Source of the DNA: Bacteroides cellulosilyticus
GTDB lineage: Bacteria; Bacteroidota; Bacteroidia; Bacteroidales; Bacteroidaceae
Direction of reading: 5' to 3'
NCBI RefSeq assembly: GCF_020091405.1
Contig: NZ_CP081903.1
Coordinates: 1,116,001-1,180,000, forward strand
Length of the DNA stretch: 64,000 nt
How positions within the stretch are numbered: position 1 is the first letter of the stretch; each line of letters opens with the position of its first letter. The notes below the pieces were generated by a model. That model did not search any database. It saw only the letters and a program-made list of their open reading frames with translations, and was not told the DNA's origin. This document shows positions 1 to 9,170 of the stretch, one piece after another. The translations under genes were made by a program, and so were the position numbers.

Positions 1-321
1 GCCATATCTATCTGTATTTAAGTTCATTACCCTATACCGCAAAGCACTAATTCCAAGGCCGCGGAGAATAAGTTCCAAAACCGCCGGAAACAATTTTCTC
101 CGCTACTTCAAATCAGAAGGATGGCTACAACCAGCCCATCAGACGCTTATAAACATCCCATCGGCTGTATGCATACACCCGATGGGATGTATGCATACAG
201 CCGACCTATTTGTTACTGCAAAGATAATTGTTTCTGCCGATAAAAGAAATTATTTGATGGGAATATAGAACATGCCATATTCCTCTTTAACCTGCATTAT
301 TCATAGCAGGCTCAATCTTTT
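1..321. other. Non-coding stretch at the window edge
   Basis: No convincing gene is seen. The plus strand has an open frame from the window edge to about 270, but I recognise no family in it and it has no start inside the window. It could be the tail of a gene lying mostly outside, or chance. The only clear structure is the pair of overlapping inverted repeats at 154-204, listed separately. On the minus strand this is the region downstream of the GH3 gene. Confidence 0.5.
154..204 (-). terminator. Overlapping alternative hairpins downstream of the GH3 gene
   Basis: Bases 161-176 are the exact reverse complement of 189-204 (16-bp arms, 12-base loop). Bases 154-164 are the exact reverse complement of 179-189 (11-bp arms). 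The two stems share bases, so they cannot form together. The 12-mer TGTATGCATACA occurs at 166 and again at 188, 22 bases apart. Read on the minus strand, the shorter hairpin is followed by TTTAT about 120 bases past the GH3 stop, so a terminator is plausible. Confidence 0.5.
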
Positions 322-2655
322 CTACTTATTCGGCGTATCCCATTTCCTGGTATCCGTACAAGTAATATTCAAAGTTTGATTACCCGTCTGTATGCGGAAG
401 TCGCCTTTTTCCAGAATCCATTTGCCATCATAACCCACGAAAGCAAGGTCGGAACCTTTCACTTTCAGCGTAACGGTTTTCGTTTCTCCCGGTTGCAGTT
501 CTACTTTCTCGAAAGCACGCAGGCGGCGGATATCAGGAGTCAGGGAAGCGATCAGATCGCTGCTGAACAGCAGAACACTTTCCTTGCCGATACGGTTACC
601 GGTGTTCTTCACATCAACGGTGAAAGTAAGTACATCGTCAGCCGTAAAGTTGGTTTTATCCACTTTGAGATTACTGTAAGCATAGGTAGTGTAACTCAAT
701 CCGTAACCAAATGCCCATTGCACGGACATCACGGCATCGTAATCATAAGCACCCGACATCTTTTCAAGGTCTTCGCACGGCTTGTAGTCGTAAGTGAACA
801 GTGAATTGATTTCCTTCGGATAAGTATAGGGCATCTTACCGCTGAAGTTGGCGTCTCCTGCCACGAGGTTTGCCAAAGCATCGCCTCCATAGTTACCCGG
901 AAGCATGGTGTTGATAACAGCCTTTGCCAACGGTTCTATTTCGTTGACGATGCGCGGACGGCCTTCGTTCAGAACCAAAACAACCGGCTTTCCGGTGGCA
1001 GCCAATGCTTTCACCAGATTGAGTTGGCTTTCGGAGAGGAAGAGGTTGTTCAGGTTACCCGGAGTTTCGCAATAGGAGTTCTCACCCACACAAGCGATGA
1101 TATAATCCGCATTGGCGGCAGCAGCTACGGCTTTATCTATTTCCGGAGCATTTTCTTCCCACCATGCGCCACCTTCCTTATAAGTGACACCCGGCTCATA
1201 GATGATATTGGAAGCACCGAACTTCTGAGTGAACGATTCAAGAATGGTGTTATAATCCGCCGCTAATTCATCCGCCCTGTGTCCTTGCCAAGTGTAAGAC
1301 CAGCCACCGTTGAGCGTACGCATGGAGTTGGCATTAGGGCCTGTAATCAGCAGTTTTTTATCTTTAGGCAACGGCAAGATATGATCAGTATTCTTCAATA
1401 AGACCAGAGACTCTTCGGCAGCCTGCAAAGCGGCGGCGGCATGCTCTTTACCTCCGAACAGGGGGAAATCCTTGTGATTATAAGCAGGTGTTTCGAACAA
1501 GCCCAAGCGATACTTCATGCGCAGCACGCGGCGTACAGCATCGTCAATGCGGCTCATCGGCACTTCGCCTTCTTCCACCAACTCTTTCAGGTATGTACAG
1601 AAACTCCATTCATAAGGCACCATCGACATATCGATACCGGCATTGATAGCTATCTTGATAGCCTCTTTCTTGCTGCTTGCAATCTTATCGCGGGTGTAGA
1701 GGTTATTGATATCCGCCCAGTCGGTCACAATCATGCCATCCCAGTTCAAGTCCTCTTTCAGCCACTCGGTCAGCAGCTCGTAGTTGGCATGAAAAGGAAG
1801 CCCGTTGTTCATGGCAGAGTTCACCATAACAGACAAAGCACCAGCCTTGATACCTTCCAGGAACGGAGCGAAATGTTTCTCGCGCATATCCTGCACAGTG
1901 ATGGACGAAGGGGTACGGTCTTTACCGGAAACAGGGACACCGTAACCCATATAATGCTTGATGCAGGCGGCTACTTGCTGTTTTCCTATATGGTTAGGAT
2001 CACTGCCCTGAAAACCGAATACAGCTTCGCGCCCCATTTCGGCATTCACGTAGCAATCTTCACCGTAGTTCTCCCAATGACGGGGCCAGCGGGCATCACG
2101 TGCCAGGTCGAGCACCGGAGCATAGGTCCAGGGGATACTTCCGGCCTTGGTTTCATAAGCGGAGATGCGGGCGCCTTCACGCACCAGTTCGCGGTTGAAG
2201 GTAGCTGCCATATTGATGCCCTGGGGAAAGAAAGTTCCGCCCAATGTATAAGTTGTCCCGTGTATCTGGTCTACACCATAAATACAAGGAATACCCATTA
2301 CTTTCATCGATTTGTCCTGTATCTTCCGGATGATTTCTTCCCACTTCTCTTTGGATTGTGCAACGCCCTGGGGTACATTCAGAATAGAGCCGACTTTGTA
2401 CTTGCCGATAACGGTATCCAGCAAAGCATCGTCTATCTGAAATTCTTGGGTCGAATTATCACGTTTGGTAATGACGTCAATGGTAAGCTCTGTCATCTGC
2501 CCAATCTTCTCTTCAAGGGTCATCTTCTTGAGCAAGGCTTCCACCTTCTTTTCTATTTTCCCGTCTCTTGGGATGGCAGGAGCCACTGTAGTTTGCGCCG
2601 TAGCGGTTAACATCAGCCCGGAGAGGGCTGCGGATAAGATTAATTTTCTATTCAT
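322..2655 (-). CDS. Glycoside hydrolase family 3 beta-glucosidase (BglX-like), secreted
   Basis: The product is predicted to hydrolyse terminal beta-linked glucose or xylose from oligosaccharides in the periplasm. The chosen start gives a signal peptide ([14 protein letters not shown], ending TATAQ); an in-frame start 54 bases upstream would put a poor leader before it. The GH3 barrel follows, with KHYMGYG (substrate-binding Lys-His) and the nucleophile Asp in VTDWAD near residue 335. The second alpha/beta domain and a C-terminal fibronectin-III-like domain complete a normal 777-residue GH3 protein. It lies downstream of two secreted esterase/hydrolase genes on the same strand but has its own likely promoter at 2681-2709, so it may be transcribed separately. 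Exact sugar specificity cannot be read from the sequence. Confidence 0.9.
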   Translation of the reverse strand: MNRKLILSAALSGLMLTATAQTTVAPAIPRDGKIEKKVEALLKKMTLEEKIGQMTELTIDVITKRDNSTQEFQIDDALLDTVIGKYKVGSILNVPQGVAQSKEKWEEIIRKIQDKSMKVMGIPCIYGVDQIHGTTYTLGGTFFPQGINMAATFNRELVREGARISAYETKAGSIPWTYAPVLDLARDARWPRHWENYGEDCYVNAEMGREAVFGFQGSDPNHIGKQQVAACIKHYMGYGVPVSGKDRTPSSITVQDMREKHFAPFLEGIKAGALSVMVNSAMNNGLPFHANYELLTEWLKEDLNWDGMIVTDWADINNLYTRDKIASSKKEAIKIAINAGIDMSMVPYEWSFCTYLKELVEEGEVPMSRIDDAVRRVLRMKYRLGLFETPAYNHKDFPLFGGKEHAAAALQAAEESLVLLKNTDHILPLPKDKKLLITGPNANSMRTLNGGWSYTWQGHRADELAADYNTILESFTQKFGASNIIYEPGVTYKEGGAWWEENAPEIDKAVAAAANADYIIACVGENSYCETPGNLNNLFLSESQLNLVKALAATGKPVVLVLNEGRPRIVNEIEPLAKAVINTMLPGNYGGDALANLVAGDANFSGKMPYTYPKEINSLFTYDYKPCEDLEKMSGAYDYDAVMSVQWAFGYGLSYTTYAYSNLKVDKTNFTADDVLTFTVDVKNTGNRIGKESVLLFSSDLIASLTPDIRRLRAFEKVELQPGETKTVTLKVKGSDLAFVGYDGKWILEKGDFRIQTGNQTLNITCTDTRKWDTPNK

Positions 2656-2680
2656 GGTATTGTTTTTGGGTTTCAGCAGG

Positions 2681-2709
2681 CAAAGGTAAGAACATCCTGT
2701 TATCCTCAA
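2681..2709 (-). promoter_or_regulatory. Bacteroides-type promoter of the GH3 gene
   Basis: On the minus strand TACCTTTG (2681-2688) matches the -7 consensus TAnnTTTG. TTG at 2707-2709 lies 18 bases upstream as a -33 element. The implied transcript starts about 20 bases before the ATG. The promoter overlaps the hairpin at 2693-2724. Confidence 0.55.
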
Positions 2710-2724
2710 GGGTATAACAGGATG
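2693..2724 (-). terminator. Hairpin between the esterase and GH3 genes
   Basis: CATCCTGTTAT (2693-2703) pairs perfectly with 2714-2724 around a 10-base loop. It follows the esterase stop on the minus strand. The clear T-run (CTTTTT) is on the plus-strand side, so termination of the minus-strand transcript is uncertain. It also covers the -33 region of the GH3 promoter. Confidence 0.45.
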
Positions 2725-2761
2725 CTTTTTAGGTATTGTTTTGTTATTTCCTGTATTTCTC

Positions 2762-3943
2762 TTACCTGAACAACATCGGAACGAACTCCGTCAGATAAAT
2801 ACGCCAGTTCCTCCAGATATGTCCTTCATCCGATTCGTAATAGGTATATTTATATCCCTTTTTATCCAGCAGTTTACGGTACTCCTCATTGGCTTTATAG
2901 AGGAAATCCGTCTTACCGATGGCAATCCAGTAAAGGGCGGGGTTCTTGTCAAACTGCACTTTCAGTTTTCCTTCCATGTTCTCGTATATCGGTGAAGATG
3001 CCTCTTTATTAGGCATAATGGCAGCGGAAAACAGTCCGACATAATTGAACATATCGGGATATTGCTTGGAAATATGCAAAGAATGGAAGCCACCCATAGA
3101 CAAACCGGCTATGGCACGACCGGATTTACTCTTTACCGTACGATAGTTTTTATCGATGAACTTCACGATCTCGGGGAACGCCTGTTCATAAGATCCCTCC
3201 ATCGTCTTGGGCAACTGCATTGTCGGGGGAACCATTCCACGGGATGACTCTCCGGGAGCAGCTTCCTGTGAAGCATTACCGTTCGGCATTACTACAATCA
3301 TGGGCTTTGCTTTACCCTGTGCAATCAGGTTATCCAATATCTGTGCAGTACGGCCCAGAGAAATCCATGCTTCTTCATCGCCACCCATTCCGTGAAGGAG
3401 ATAAAGCACGGGATAGCGTTTGCCGCCGGTTTCATAACCGGCAGGAGTATAGACCGTCATGCGACGTTCCAGGCCAAGTGCCGGACTATCATACCATACT
3501 CGGGAGACAGTTCCGTGAGGCACCGGATTGACTTTATAAAAATCGGCACGGTCGCCGCCAATGATAAATACGTTGGTTAAGGTGGACACATCACGGATCA
3601 GGTAGACATTGGCGGGATCGTTCACCCGCAAGCCATCTACTATAAAAGAGTAGCTGTAAAGCTCCGGTTTCAGAGGTTCGGGAGTAGTATATTCCCATAC
3701 ACCCTCCTGCCCTTCCTTCAGGTCCACAATTCCGGGAGCCTCAAACTTAGCATTCTTTTGTACAGGCAGGAAGTCTCCTGTAAGCTGTACTCTCACCGCT
3801 TTCGGTGCTTTAAAGCGGAAGGTTACGGTATTGTTGCCATGAATCTCGGGAGATACCACGGGAGCACTTCCCCAAAGGGCTTGTTGTGCAAACATCGTCA
3901 CACCAATCAGCAAGGCGACGATCAAAGCTGTTAATCTTTTCAT
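2762..3943 (-). CDS. Secreted esterase with N-terminal CBM48-like domain (esterase D / feruloyl esterase type)
   Basis: The signal peptide ([20 protein letters not shown]) supports the start at 3943. An Ig-like CBM48/E-set domain fills about residues 30-110, with [17 protein letters not shown] typical of esterases that carry this module. The esterase D alpha/beta-hydrolase domain follows, with [11 protein letters not shown] (oxyanion region), GLSMGGFHS (Ser nucleophile), a late Asp (GKTDFLY) and catalytic His in DEGHIWRNW. Such enzymes remove feruloyl or acetyl groups from plant glycans. It starts 13 bases after the stop of the hydrolase gene at 3957-4757, so the two are probably co-transcribed. 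The ester substrate is an inference from family resemblance. Confidence 0.85.
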   Translation of the reverse strand: MKRLTALIVALLIGVTMFAQQALWGSAPVVSPEIHGNNTVTFRFKAPKAVRVQLTGDFLPVQKNAKFEAPGIVDLKEGQEGVWEYTTPEPLKPELYSYSFIVDGLRVNDPANVYLIRDVSTLTNVFIIGGDRADFYKVNPVPHGTVSRVWYDSPALGLERRMTVYTPAGYETGGKRYPVLYLLHGMGGDEEAWISLGRTAQILDNLIAQGKAKPMIVVMPNGNASQEAAPGESSRGMVPPTMQLPKTMEGSYEQAFPEIVKFIDKNYRTVKSKSGRAIAGLSMGGFHSLHISKQYPDMFNYVGLFSAAIMPNKEASSPIYENMEGKLKVQFDKNPALYWIAIGKTDFLYKANEEYRKLLDKKGYKYTYYESDEGHIWRNWRIYLTEFVPMLFR

Positions 3944-3956
3944 AAGTATGTATATA

Positions 3957-4757
3957 TCAATGTTCACGGATATAGTTTATAATCAGGAAACAGGCAGGTT
4001 CGAGTACTGTGCCGTGATTGAAGCCTTGCAACTCATACAGAGCCACCTTCTTATTGCCGATATTCTTCGCTACGGAAGCGAATAAAGCGTTCTCTTCCCA
4101 TCGATCCGCCATTTCCAGATTGCGGTCTCCGGTAATCAGTATGACAGGAGGAGTATCTTTACGCACACGGTTCACCGGGGCATATTCATCTATAATAGGA
4201 ATACCGTTTGGCAACCCGCGTTCTTTACGAATCGTGAAATGAGTCACCGTCTGTCCGCTGACGGGAAGATAAGCAGCCACTTTATCGGCATCCGCACCAT
4301 AAGCTTCCATGTACTTCTTATCCATAGCCAATATCAGTGTAAGGTAGCCGCCTGCGGAATGTCCGGAAACAAATATCTTGTCTTTACTGCCGCCGTATTC
4401 TTCTATATGGTTGAATGTCCATGCCACAGCTGCCGCAGCATCTTCAATATAAGCGGGATTCTTGGCCTTGGGACTCAGACGGTAGTTCACCGCCACCACT
4501 GCAAAGCCTCTGTTCATCAGTTCCTGGGGGATATGCTTTCCACCGCCTTCCAGACCACCGCCATGAAACCATACGATAGTGGGAAAATCTTTTTTGTCCA
4601 CCGGATAGTAGACATCCAGTTTGCAACGTTCCTTTCGGTAAGCGTCAGTCTCGGACTTGGCAATATACGGCAGGTCTTTTACGGTTTTATATACTTCCTG
4701 CGCATGCAGGGTTAACATACAGAATAATAGCAACAGAAGTGTCACTTTCCTTTTCAT
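3957..4757 (-). CDS. Secreted alpha/beta hydrolase (carboxylesterase / BD-FAE-like)
   Basis: The N-terminus (MKRKVTLLLLLFCMLTLHAQ) is a signal peptide. The protein carries HGGG (WFHGGGLEGG, oxyanion hole), GHSAGGYL (Ser nucleophile), TGDRNLEM (Asp) and GFNHGT (His), the full catalytic set of the hormone-sensitive-lipase/carboxylesterase fold. At 266 residues it is a complete single-domain enzyme. It is first of a tight pair with the CBM48 esterase, and with the downstream GH3 enzyme suggests removal of side groups from a plant polysaccharide before sugar release. No SusC/SusD pair accompanies this group, so its import partner is not visible here. Confidence 0.82.
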   Translation of the reverse strand: MKRKVTLLLLLFCMLTLHAQEVYKTVKDLPYIAKSETDAYRKERCKLDVYYPVDKKDFPTIVWFHGGGLEGGGKHIPQELMNRGFAVVAVNYRLSPKAKNPAYIEDAAAAVAWTFNHIEEYGGSKDKIFVSGHSAGGYLTLILAMDKKYMEAYGADADKVAAYLPVSGQTVTHFTIRKERGLPNGIPIIDEYAPVNRVRKDTPPVILITGDRNLEMADRWEENALFASVAKNIGNKKVALYELQGFNHGTVLEPACFLIINYIREH

Positions 4758-4866
4758 GGCATATTTGTTTAAAGGTTTGTAGCTGCAATATTAGGCAAAT
4801 AATTTCAAAGAGCAGCTTCTTAATTGTTGAAAAGATTGTCTGTACGTTCAAAATCAATCATTTTTC

Positions 4867-6120
4867 TCATTCCGGACTTATATGGCTTACATCAACAGAA
4901 AAAACATTTTCAGGTTCGATTCTAGGCTCCAGGTCGTCAGAAAATGAAGGTTGTTGACGACCACCTACGACATAAAGCTTTCCGTCAGCATAGAACAATC
5001 CAGAGTTCTCCGAACCGTCCGTAAAATAATAGGCATTCACAGTATTCGTTCTGATATTATATATCTGCAAGCTCATATTTTCATAAATATAAATCAGATT
5101 TCCATTGGTTGTAACTCCCAGGCAACAGACTCCTTCCTTTAAATTACATAAGTCGTTCCAGGCACCTGTCTCCAAATCATAACTTCTGACTTTCCACATT
5201 GAAGCCGTATATTGACCACCAAAGAAATAAGCAACATGTCCCACCAAAACACATTTCATAAAATCCCTTCTTTCTTTTGGAATAACGATTCCGGCATCAT
5301 ACCAAACACCGGTTTTAAGATCGAGTATATGCACTTTATCAGAGTACACGTTCTTTTTTATGGTGCCACCCATCATATACAGACAATCATCATAAATGAA
5401 TGTAGCTGGATCTACCGCCTGATGAGGATTCACCCAATCCACATACAGAGTATCTCTATCTAAATCGTAAATTTCAATCTGAGGTGCCGTATATTCCAAC
5501 TTACGGTTGATGGATAAATACTTTCCCCCCACGATGAATACCTTTCCTTTATAATAATGCGCTCTATGCCCATTACGTCGGGCAAACTTTTGCAGACTTT
5601 CTGTCCAAGTATCTGTAGCAATGTCATAAACATACATTTTATCAGAAAGACTACTGCCGGGTGCCAGAGTCTTTTCATCTCCTGATACGATATATATCTT
5701 GCCATTTTGGATGAAGGAGCCAGAAGAAACAACAGCTACAGGCAAATCCTTCAAAGGTTCATAATTGAGAAAAATGCGTCCTCGTTCCCCCTTCACACTT
5801 ACTTCCGGCAATTGCTGAGAATAAGTATACATTGTTACGCGATAGGCCGAATATCTCAAATCCTTAAGGGTAAGTTTAAGAGAAAGATATCCCACATACG
5901 AGAAAACAATCGTATCACTTCCTGCAATATTCTCCACATCCTCAATATTGAAATACCCATTTTTATCAGTCACACCTATTCCTACAGAATCTTTTTGCAG
6001 ATATATATTTACTCCGGATAATGGACTATTGTCTTTTCCATCTATGACATATCCCTGTGATTGAGATTTCATCGGCAGGGAACAAGTTATTATAAGAAAC
6101 AAGAATATAATTATCTTCAT
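4867..6120 (-). CDS. Exported protein with carboxypeptidase-regulatory-like domain and kelch repeats
   Basis: A signal peptide (MKIIIFLFLIITCSLPMKSQ) is followed by an Ig-like CarboxypepD_reg domain at about residues 22-95 (GYVIDGKDNSPLSGVNIYL is the usual opening). The rest consists of kelch-type beta-propeller blades, seen as repeated YDLxTxxW and GGxY motifs (for example IYIVSGD, VFIVGGK, LYMMGGT, AYFFGGQ, LYVVGGR). Kelch propellers usually bind proteins or glycans; no catalytic residues are apparent. It is on the same strand as the hydrolase genes but 109 bases away. Its role is unknown; an outer-membrane or periplasmic binding role is an inference. Confidence 0.75.
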   Translation of the reverse strand: MKIIIFLFLIITCSLPMKSQSQGYVIDGKDNSPLSGVNIYLQKDSVGIGVTDKNGYFNIEDVENIAGSDTIVFSYVGYLSLKLTLKDLRYSAYRVTMYTYSQQLPEVSVKGERGRIFLNYEPLKDLPVAVVSSGSFIQNGKIYIVSGDEKTLAPGSSLSDKMYVYDIATDTWTESLQKFARRNGHRAHYYKGKVFIVGGKYLSINRKLEYTAPQIEIYDLDRDTLYVDWVNPHQAVDPATFIYDDCLYMMGGTIKKNVYSDKVHILDLKTGVWYDAGIVIPKERRDFMKCVLVGHVAYFFGGQYTASMWKVRSYDLETGAWNDLCNLKEGVCCLGVTTNGNLIYIYENMSLQIYNIRTNTVNAYYFTDGSENSGLFYADGKLYVVGGRQQPSFSDDLEPRIEPENVFSVDVSHISPE

Positions 6121-6683
6121 ATATGAATATTAAACATTTAACATAAAAAAGGAGAAAGGACAAACATTCTTTCTCTGCACTTACAGAACTTTATTTCGCA
6201 TAGTTTCTTTTTGGACTATTCGCAACAGAGAATCCAACATTTTCTTATTAATGCATTATCCGCTTTTTTATATAATAAATAGGCTTCTGATAGTAACCAA
6301 AAGACTGTTTATTCATAGCATTCAGAACAGAGTTCTCATTCCTGACAACCAAAGATACGAATATGTAGTTTAATAACATACAAAAACAAGGGAAAAAGCA
6401 CTCAATCATATAAAATAATTACCACCATTTCTAAAGCGAAATATTATCCACTCCAAGGCTACACCCTTTCCCAAAAAGGGCTACACCTTTTATCGGAAAG
6501 AGTGTAGCCATTCCAACCAAAGGGTGTAGCCCTAGGAAAAAGACCTTGTAGCTATCTGTACACAGGATAGTAATTACACATTTGCCCAATGATGAGTGCA
6601 TTCATCAGGTACAAAATTCTTAAAATATTACCTAATATAGGGTTTATTCATTACATTTGTACCATTCTTAAAACTTTATCCTT
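6121..6683. other. Long divergent intergenic region with phased repeat array
   Basis: No gene is seen between two divergent genes. A TATCTTTG box on the minus strand (6350-6357) could serve the kelch gene with a leader of over 200 bases, although no well-spaced -33 is clear. TACATTTG (6652-6659) is a plausible -7 box for the plus-strand gene at 6684. The central part holds the 22-bp phased array listed separately. Confidence 0.5.
6457..6553. repeat. 22-bp phased inverted repeat array
   Basis: GGCTACACC occurs at 6457 and 6479, and its reverse complement (A/G)GTGTAGCC at 6501 and 6523, all exactly 22 bases apart. A degenerate fifth unit (CTTGTAGCT) sits at 6545, again 22 bases on. The first three 22-mers end in AAAG. 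Two copies are therefore in one orientation and three in the other. Known repeat families were not matched. Confidence 0.8.
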
Positions 6684-7082
6684 ATGGCACACCACTTGAA
6701 TACCAACAAACAGTTTATGGTAGGCAACGGCATCCTGGCCTTTGCAGTTATTTTCGTTGTCGTCATCTTCGTTTACATGAGCCTGCGGCTGCAGAAGCAG
6801 AAAGATGAAGACCGGAACTTTATCGAAACGTACACCATCACCCTGGAAAAAGGATTTATTGGAGATTCCCTGTCACTAATGATTAATGACAGCGTGCTGG
6901 TGAATAAGAAAATAACCGAAGAACCATTCAGTATGGATGTGAAACGTTTTGCCGAGCAGAGCGCATTGTTGATTGTGGATAAAGCAACAGATCAACTATC
7001 CCTGTTCGAACTGAGTGAGAAAGGCGGTAACTACCGGTTTGAAAAAGAGAATGGGGAAGTAAAGCAGCTGGCTCAAAAATAG
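6684..7082 (+). CDS. Small membrane-anchored protein of unknown function
   Basis: The product has 132 residues. After a short hydrophilic N-terminus, residues 17-34 form one transmembrane helix (ILAFAVIFVVVIFVYMSL). The remainder is a soluble domain rich in Glu and Lys with alternating beta-like segments (YTITLEKGFIGDSLSLMIND). The likely topology is a cytoplasmic N-terminus and an exported C-terminal domain. A TACATTTG box 24 bases upstream supports transcription. The 3' end overlaps the convergent LPP20-like gene by 10 bases. I do not recognise the family. Confidence 0.7.
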   Translation: MAHHLNTNKQFMVGNGILAFAVIFVVVIFVYMSLRLQKQKDEDRNFIETYTITLEKGFIGDSLSLMINDSVLVNKKITEEPFSMDVKRFAEQSALLIVDKATDQLSLFELSEKGGNYRFEKENGEVKQLAQK

Positions 7083-8008
7083 AACTTATGCTTCAGTGAT
7101 TTTCCCGGCATCTTAAATGTCAATTCCACAAAGTTCTCTTCGTCTTCCAGACAGTCTTCGCTATTATAAGTTATCAGAATGTCTTCGCCACATGGCACAG
7201 CTTTCAGTTGGGAAGCGCAGTTAGAAGTAAGTTTCGGCATAGCAGCCGTAGTTATCTTCTTTCCTTTTATAAATAAGGAGACTATGTAAGCATCCTTGCC
7301 GTCCGACTTTCCTTCGGCAGTGATAAAGGTTGGCAATTTCCGGTAGTTCTGAACAACACCTTCCGCCCATTCGCGACGTGTCTTATCGAAGAAATATTCT
7401 GCGGCGGGACGCATTTTTGTGATGCACTGGTCTATTTCTTCCACCGAAGAGATATCGGAAATACGCTCTTCCATCTTCTTTATCAAGTCTTCCATTGCAC
7501 GATCCTGCTCTTCGAACTGACGAACCAACGCTTTATGTTCACTTTCAGGGAAGGGATAGCGTATCGCATAAGCGTACGTTATCTTACCGGACTTCTTATC
7601 ACGGCGTTTCTCCCAATACGAACCATCGACTTTAGAAAGTGAGATCCCCTTGATAAAAGGCAAAGAAGCCGCACGGGTAGAACCTTCGGCCATATACTGA
7701 TCGACAAACTCCGTGATACGGTCACCGTTACCGGAAGTCTGTTTCACTGTATGCGAATCCGAGAACTCGATATTCTGTGCCACAGCCTGAATAATCTGGC
7801 GCTTCACACTTTCCAGACATTGCTGGCGTGCCTCTTCCATCGAACCAGTCTCCGCAGAAGCCACGATATAGCCGGACTCCGCAGACTCATACCAGACGGG
7901 AGCTTTCTTATCGCTCTTTTCAACGACTTTATATGCCTGGGCAAATAATGAAACTGTTCCCATGCAGAAAAGCAAAGCAACCGTAATTCCTATTCTTTTC
8001 ATCTTCAT
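7073..8008 (-). CDS. LPP20-like secreted protein
   Basis: The start at 8008 gives a standard signal peptide (MKMKRIGITVALLFCMGTVSLFAQ). A longer frame beginning at 8035 would overlap the upstream gene. The region after the signal (PVWYESAESGYIVASAETGS, then MEEARQQCLESVKRQI) resembles the LPP20 family, periplasmic or outer-membrane proteins in which an Ala-rich helix follows a 'P-x-W' opening. A coiled segment (about residues 155-185) and a C-terminal beta domain follow. It is the last gene of a four-gene operon headed by a CsgG-like protein. LPP20, FlgT and CsgG folds often occur together in envelope assemblies, so a structural role is inferred. No lipobox is present. Confidence 0.65.
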   Translation of the reverse strand: MKMKRIGITVALLFCMGTVSLFAQAYKVVEKSDKKAPVWYESAESGYIVASAETGSMEEARQQCLESVKRQIIQAVAQNIEFSDSHTVKQTSGNGDRITEFVDQYMAEGSTRAASLPFIKGISLSKVDGSYWEKRRDKKSGKITYAYAIRYPFPESEHKALVRQFEEQDRAMEDLIKKMEERISDISSVEEIDQCITKMRPAAEYFFDKTRREWAEGVVQNYRKLPTFITAEGKSDGKDAYIVSLFIKGKKITTAAMPKLTSNCASQLKAVPCGEDILITYNSEDCLEDEENFVELTFKMPGKSLKHKFYF

Positions 8009-8025
8009 AAGCGGTTTTCCTTTCT

Positions 8026-9159
8026 TTATTTCCAATCAACGGGCAGATTATGGATAATCACTTTACAGTTATCCACCGTCATTTCTACATACGAAAGTGT
8101 GGCACAAGGAGTACTGACACCTTTGATTTCGAACACCTTACCTATTCTGACACCTTTCGGCATCTTGTTTCCATAAGTCCAGGAAGTACAGCCATTCGTC
8201 TCTATCTGAGAGAAATTAGTAAAGGTCGCACCATCCGGATCAATTGCCGAAGTCATACGAATAGTCGCACTGTTATTCGTCACACCTGTATTGGTGAAGC
8301 GGGCATAGACACGAATACTTTCAGCCGTTTCATTGCCTTCACAAGACACCAGTTCGAAAGAAAGGTCATTGCAGGAAACCGAAATCTTACATTCGGGCAA
8401 AGGAGCCTTCTCCGGCTGCACGGCAACCGGTTCGGAAGACGTCACGGGCTCTGCGACAGGAGTAGGTTGCACTTCCGGAGCAGGTTCCGGGGAAGCCGGT
8501 TCTTCGGGAGCCGGTTCAGGAATAACAGGCGATTCTTGCGGCTCCCGCTTCCCTATCTTTTGCAATATACCCAACACTTCATCGTAGCAAGGTACCGTTT
8601 CGGGAACTATAGACAAATAATCCGCAGCTTCATTCAAGAGCCTGGCATCTATCAGCACCTCCGCTTTCTTAATGATGACAGGACAATTCTGCTGGTAGAA
8701 ATCAGCAATACGCTTACGTGTAGTGCGGATGAAACGTACAAAAGCCGGATCGGTAACCTTGATGCCGGAGATAAGCGAAGCAATCGCATTGTCCTTACTT
8801 CCGGTAGCGTCTCCCTGTACCTCGATAACGGCCGTTCCATATACACTGTCATCATACTTATTGCGGGCAGTCAATGAAAATTCACCTGTAACCAGCGTCA
8901 CATCCCGCAGCAATCCTTCCGTCTTCTTCGTCTCTCCGAGAACAAGCTCGGGCTGAATGACGAACGCATTGTAAAGTGAAGCAGTTCCGGCATTATTGCG
9001 GGCAATAATTTGCTCCACTTTCAGTTTCAGTGCATCCATGTTCTTCTGGCTTAAACCCTTCTGCGCGGGCGTACCCGCCACAAAATGAATGTTATCCTGC
9101 GCCGCCGCACCCAGCGAAACGAGCAACAGTAAAGCCCATAGAAATCTATTCTTCTTCAT
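8026..9159 (-). CDS. Exported protein with proline-rich linker, unknown function
   Basis: A signal peptide (MKKNRFLWALLLLVSLGAAAQ) precedes an N-terminal domain of about 190 residues with alternating helices and strands (residues 22-205). A low-complexity linker rich in Pro, Glu, Ala and Val follows at about 205-252 (repeats of PEPAPE type). The C-terminal beta-rich domain contains several cysteines (CKISVSCNDLSFELVSCEG) and resembles a binding or adhesion module. It lies 17 bases from its downstream neighbour and 11 from its upstream one, so co-transcription is near certain. The linker probably separates an envelope-facing domain from a partner-binding domain. I cannot assign a family. Confidence 0.7.
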   Translation of the reverse strand: MKKNRFLWALLLLVSLGAAAQDNIHFVAGTPAQKGLSQKNMDALKLKVEQIIARNNAGTASLYNAFVIQPELVLGETKKTEGLLRDVTLVTGEFSLTARNKYDDSVYGTAVIEVQGDATGSKDNAIASLISGIKVTDPAFVRFIRTTRKRIADFYQQNCPVIIKKAEVLIDARLLNEAADYLSIVPETVPCYDEVLGILQKIGKREPQESPVIPEPAPEEPASPEPAPEVQPTPVAEPVTSSEPVAVQPEKAPLPECKISVSCNDLSFELVSCEGNETAESIRVYARFTNTGVTNNSATIRMTSAIDPDGATFTNFSQIETNGCTSWTYGNKMPKGVRIGKVFEIKGVSTPCATLSYVEMTVDNCKVIIHNLPVDWK

Positions 9160-9170
9160 AAAATGCAGAT

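Noticed and set aside
1..270. Tail of a plus-strand gene at the left edge
   Set aside because: One frame is open from the edge, but the residues match no family I know and composition is not convincing.
1441..2610. Open frame of 389 codons antisense to GH3
   Set aside because: It mirrors a well-supported GH3 gene and has no recognisable domain or promoter.
8050..8877. Arg/Phe-rich open frame antisense to the Pro-linker protein
   Set aside because: The composition reflects the reverse complement of the Pro/Glu-rich linker; no support for coding.
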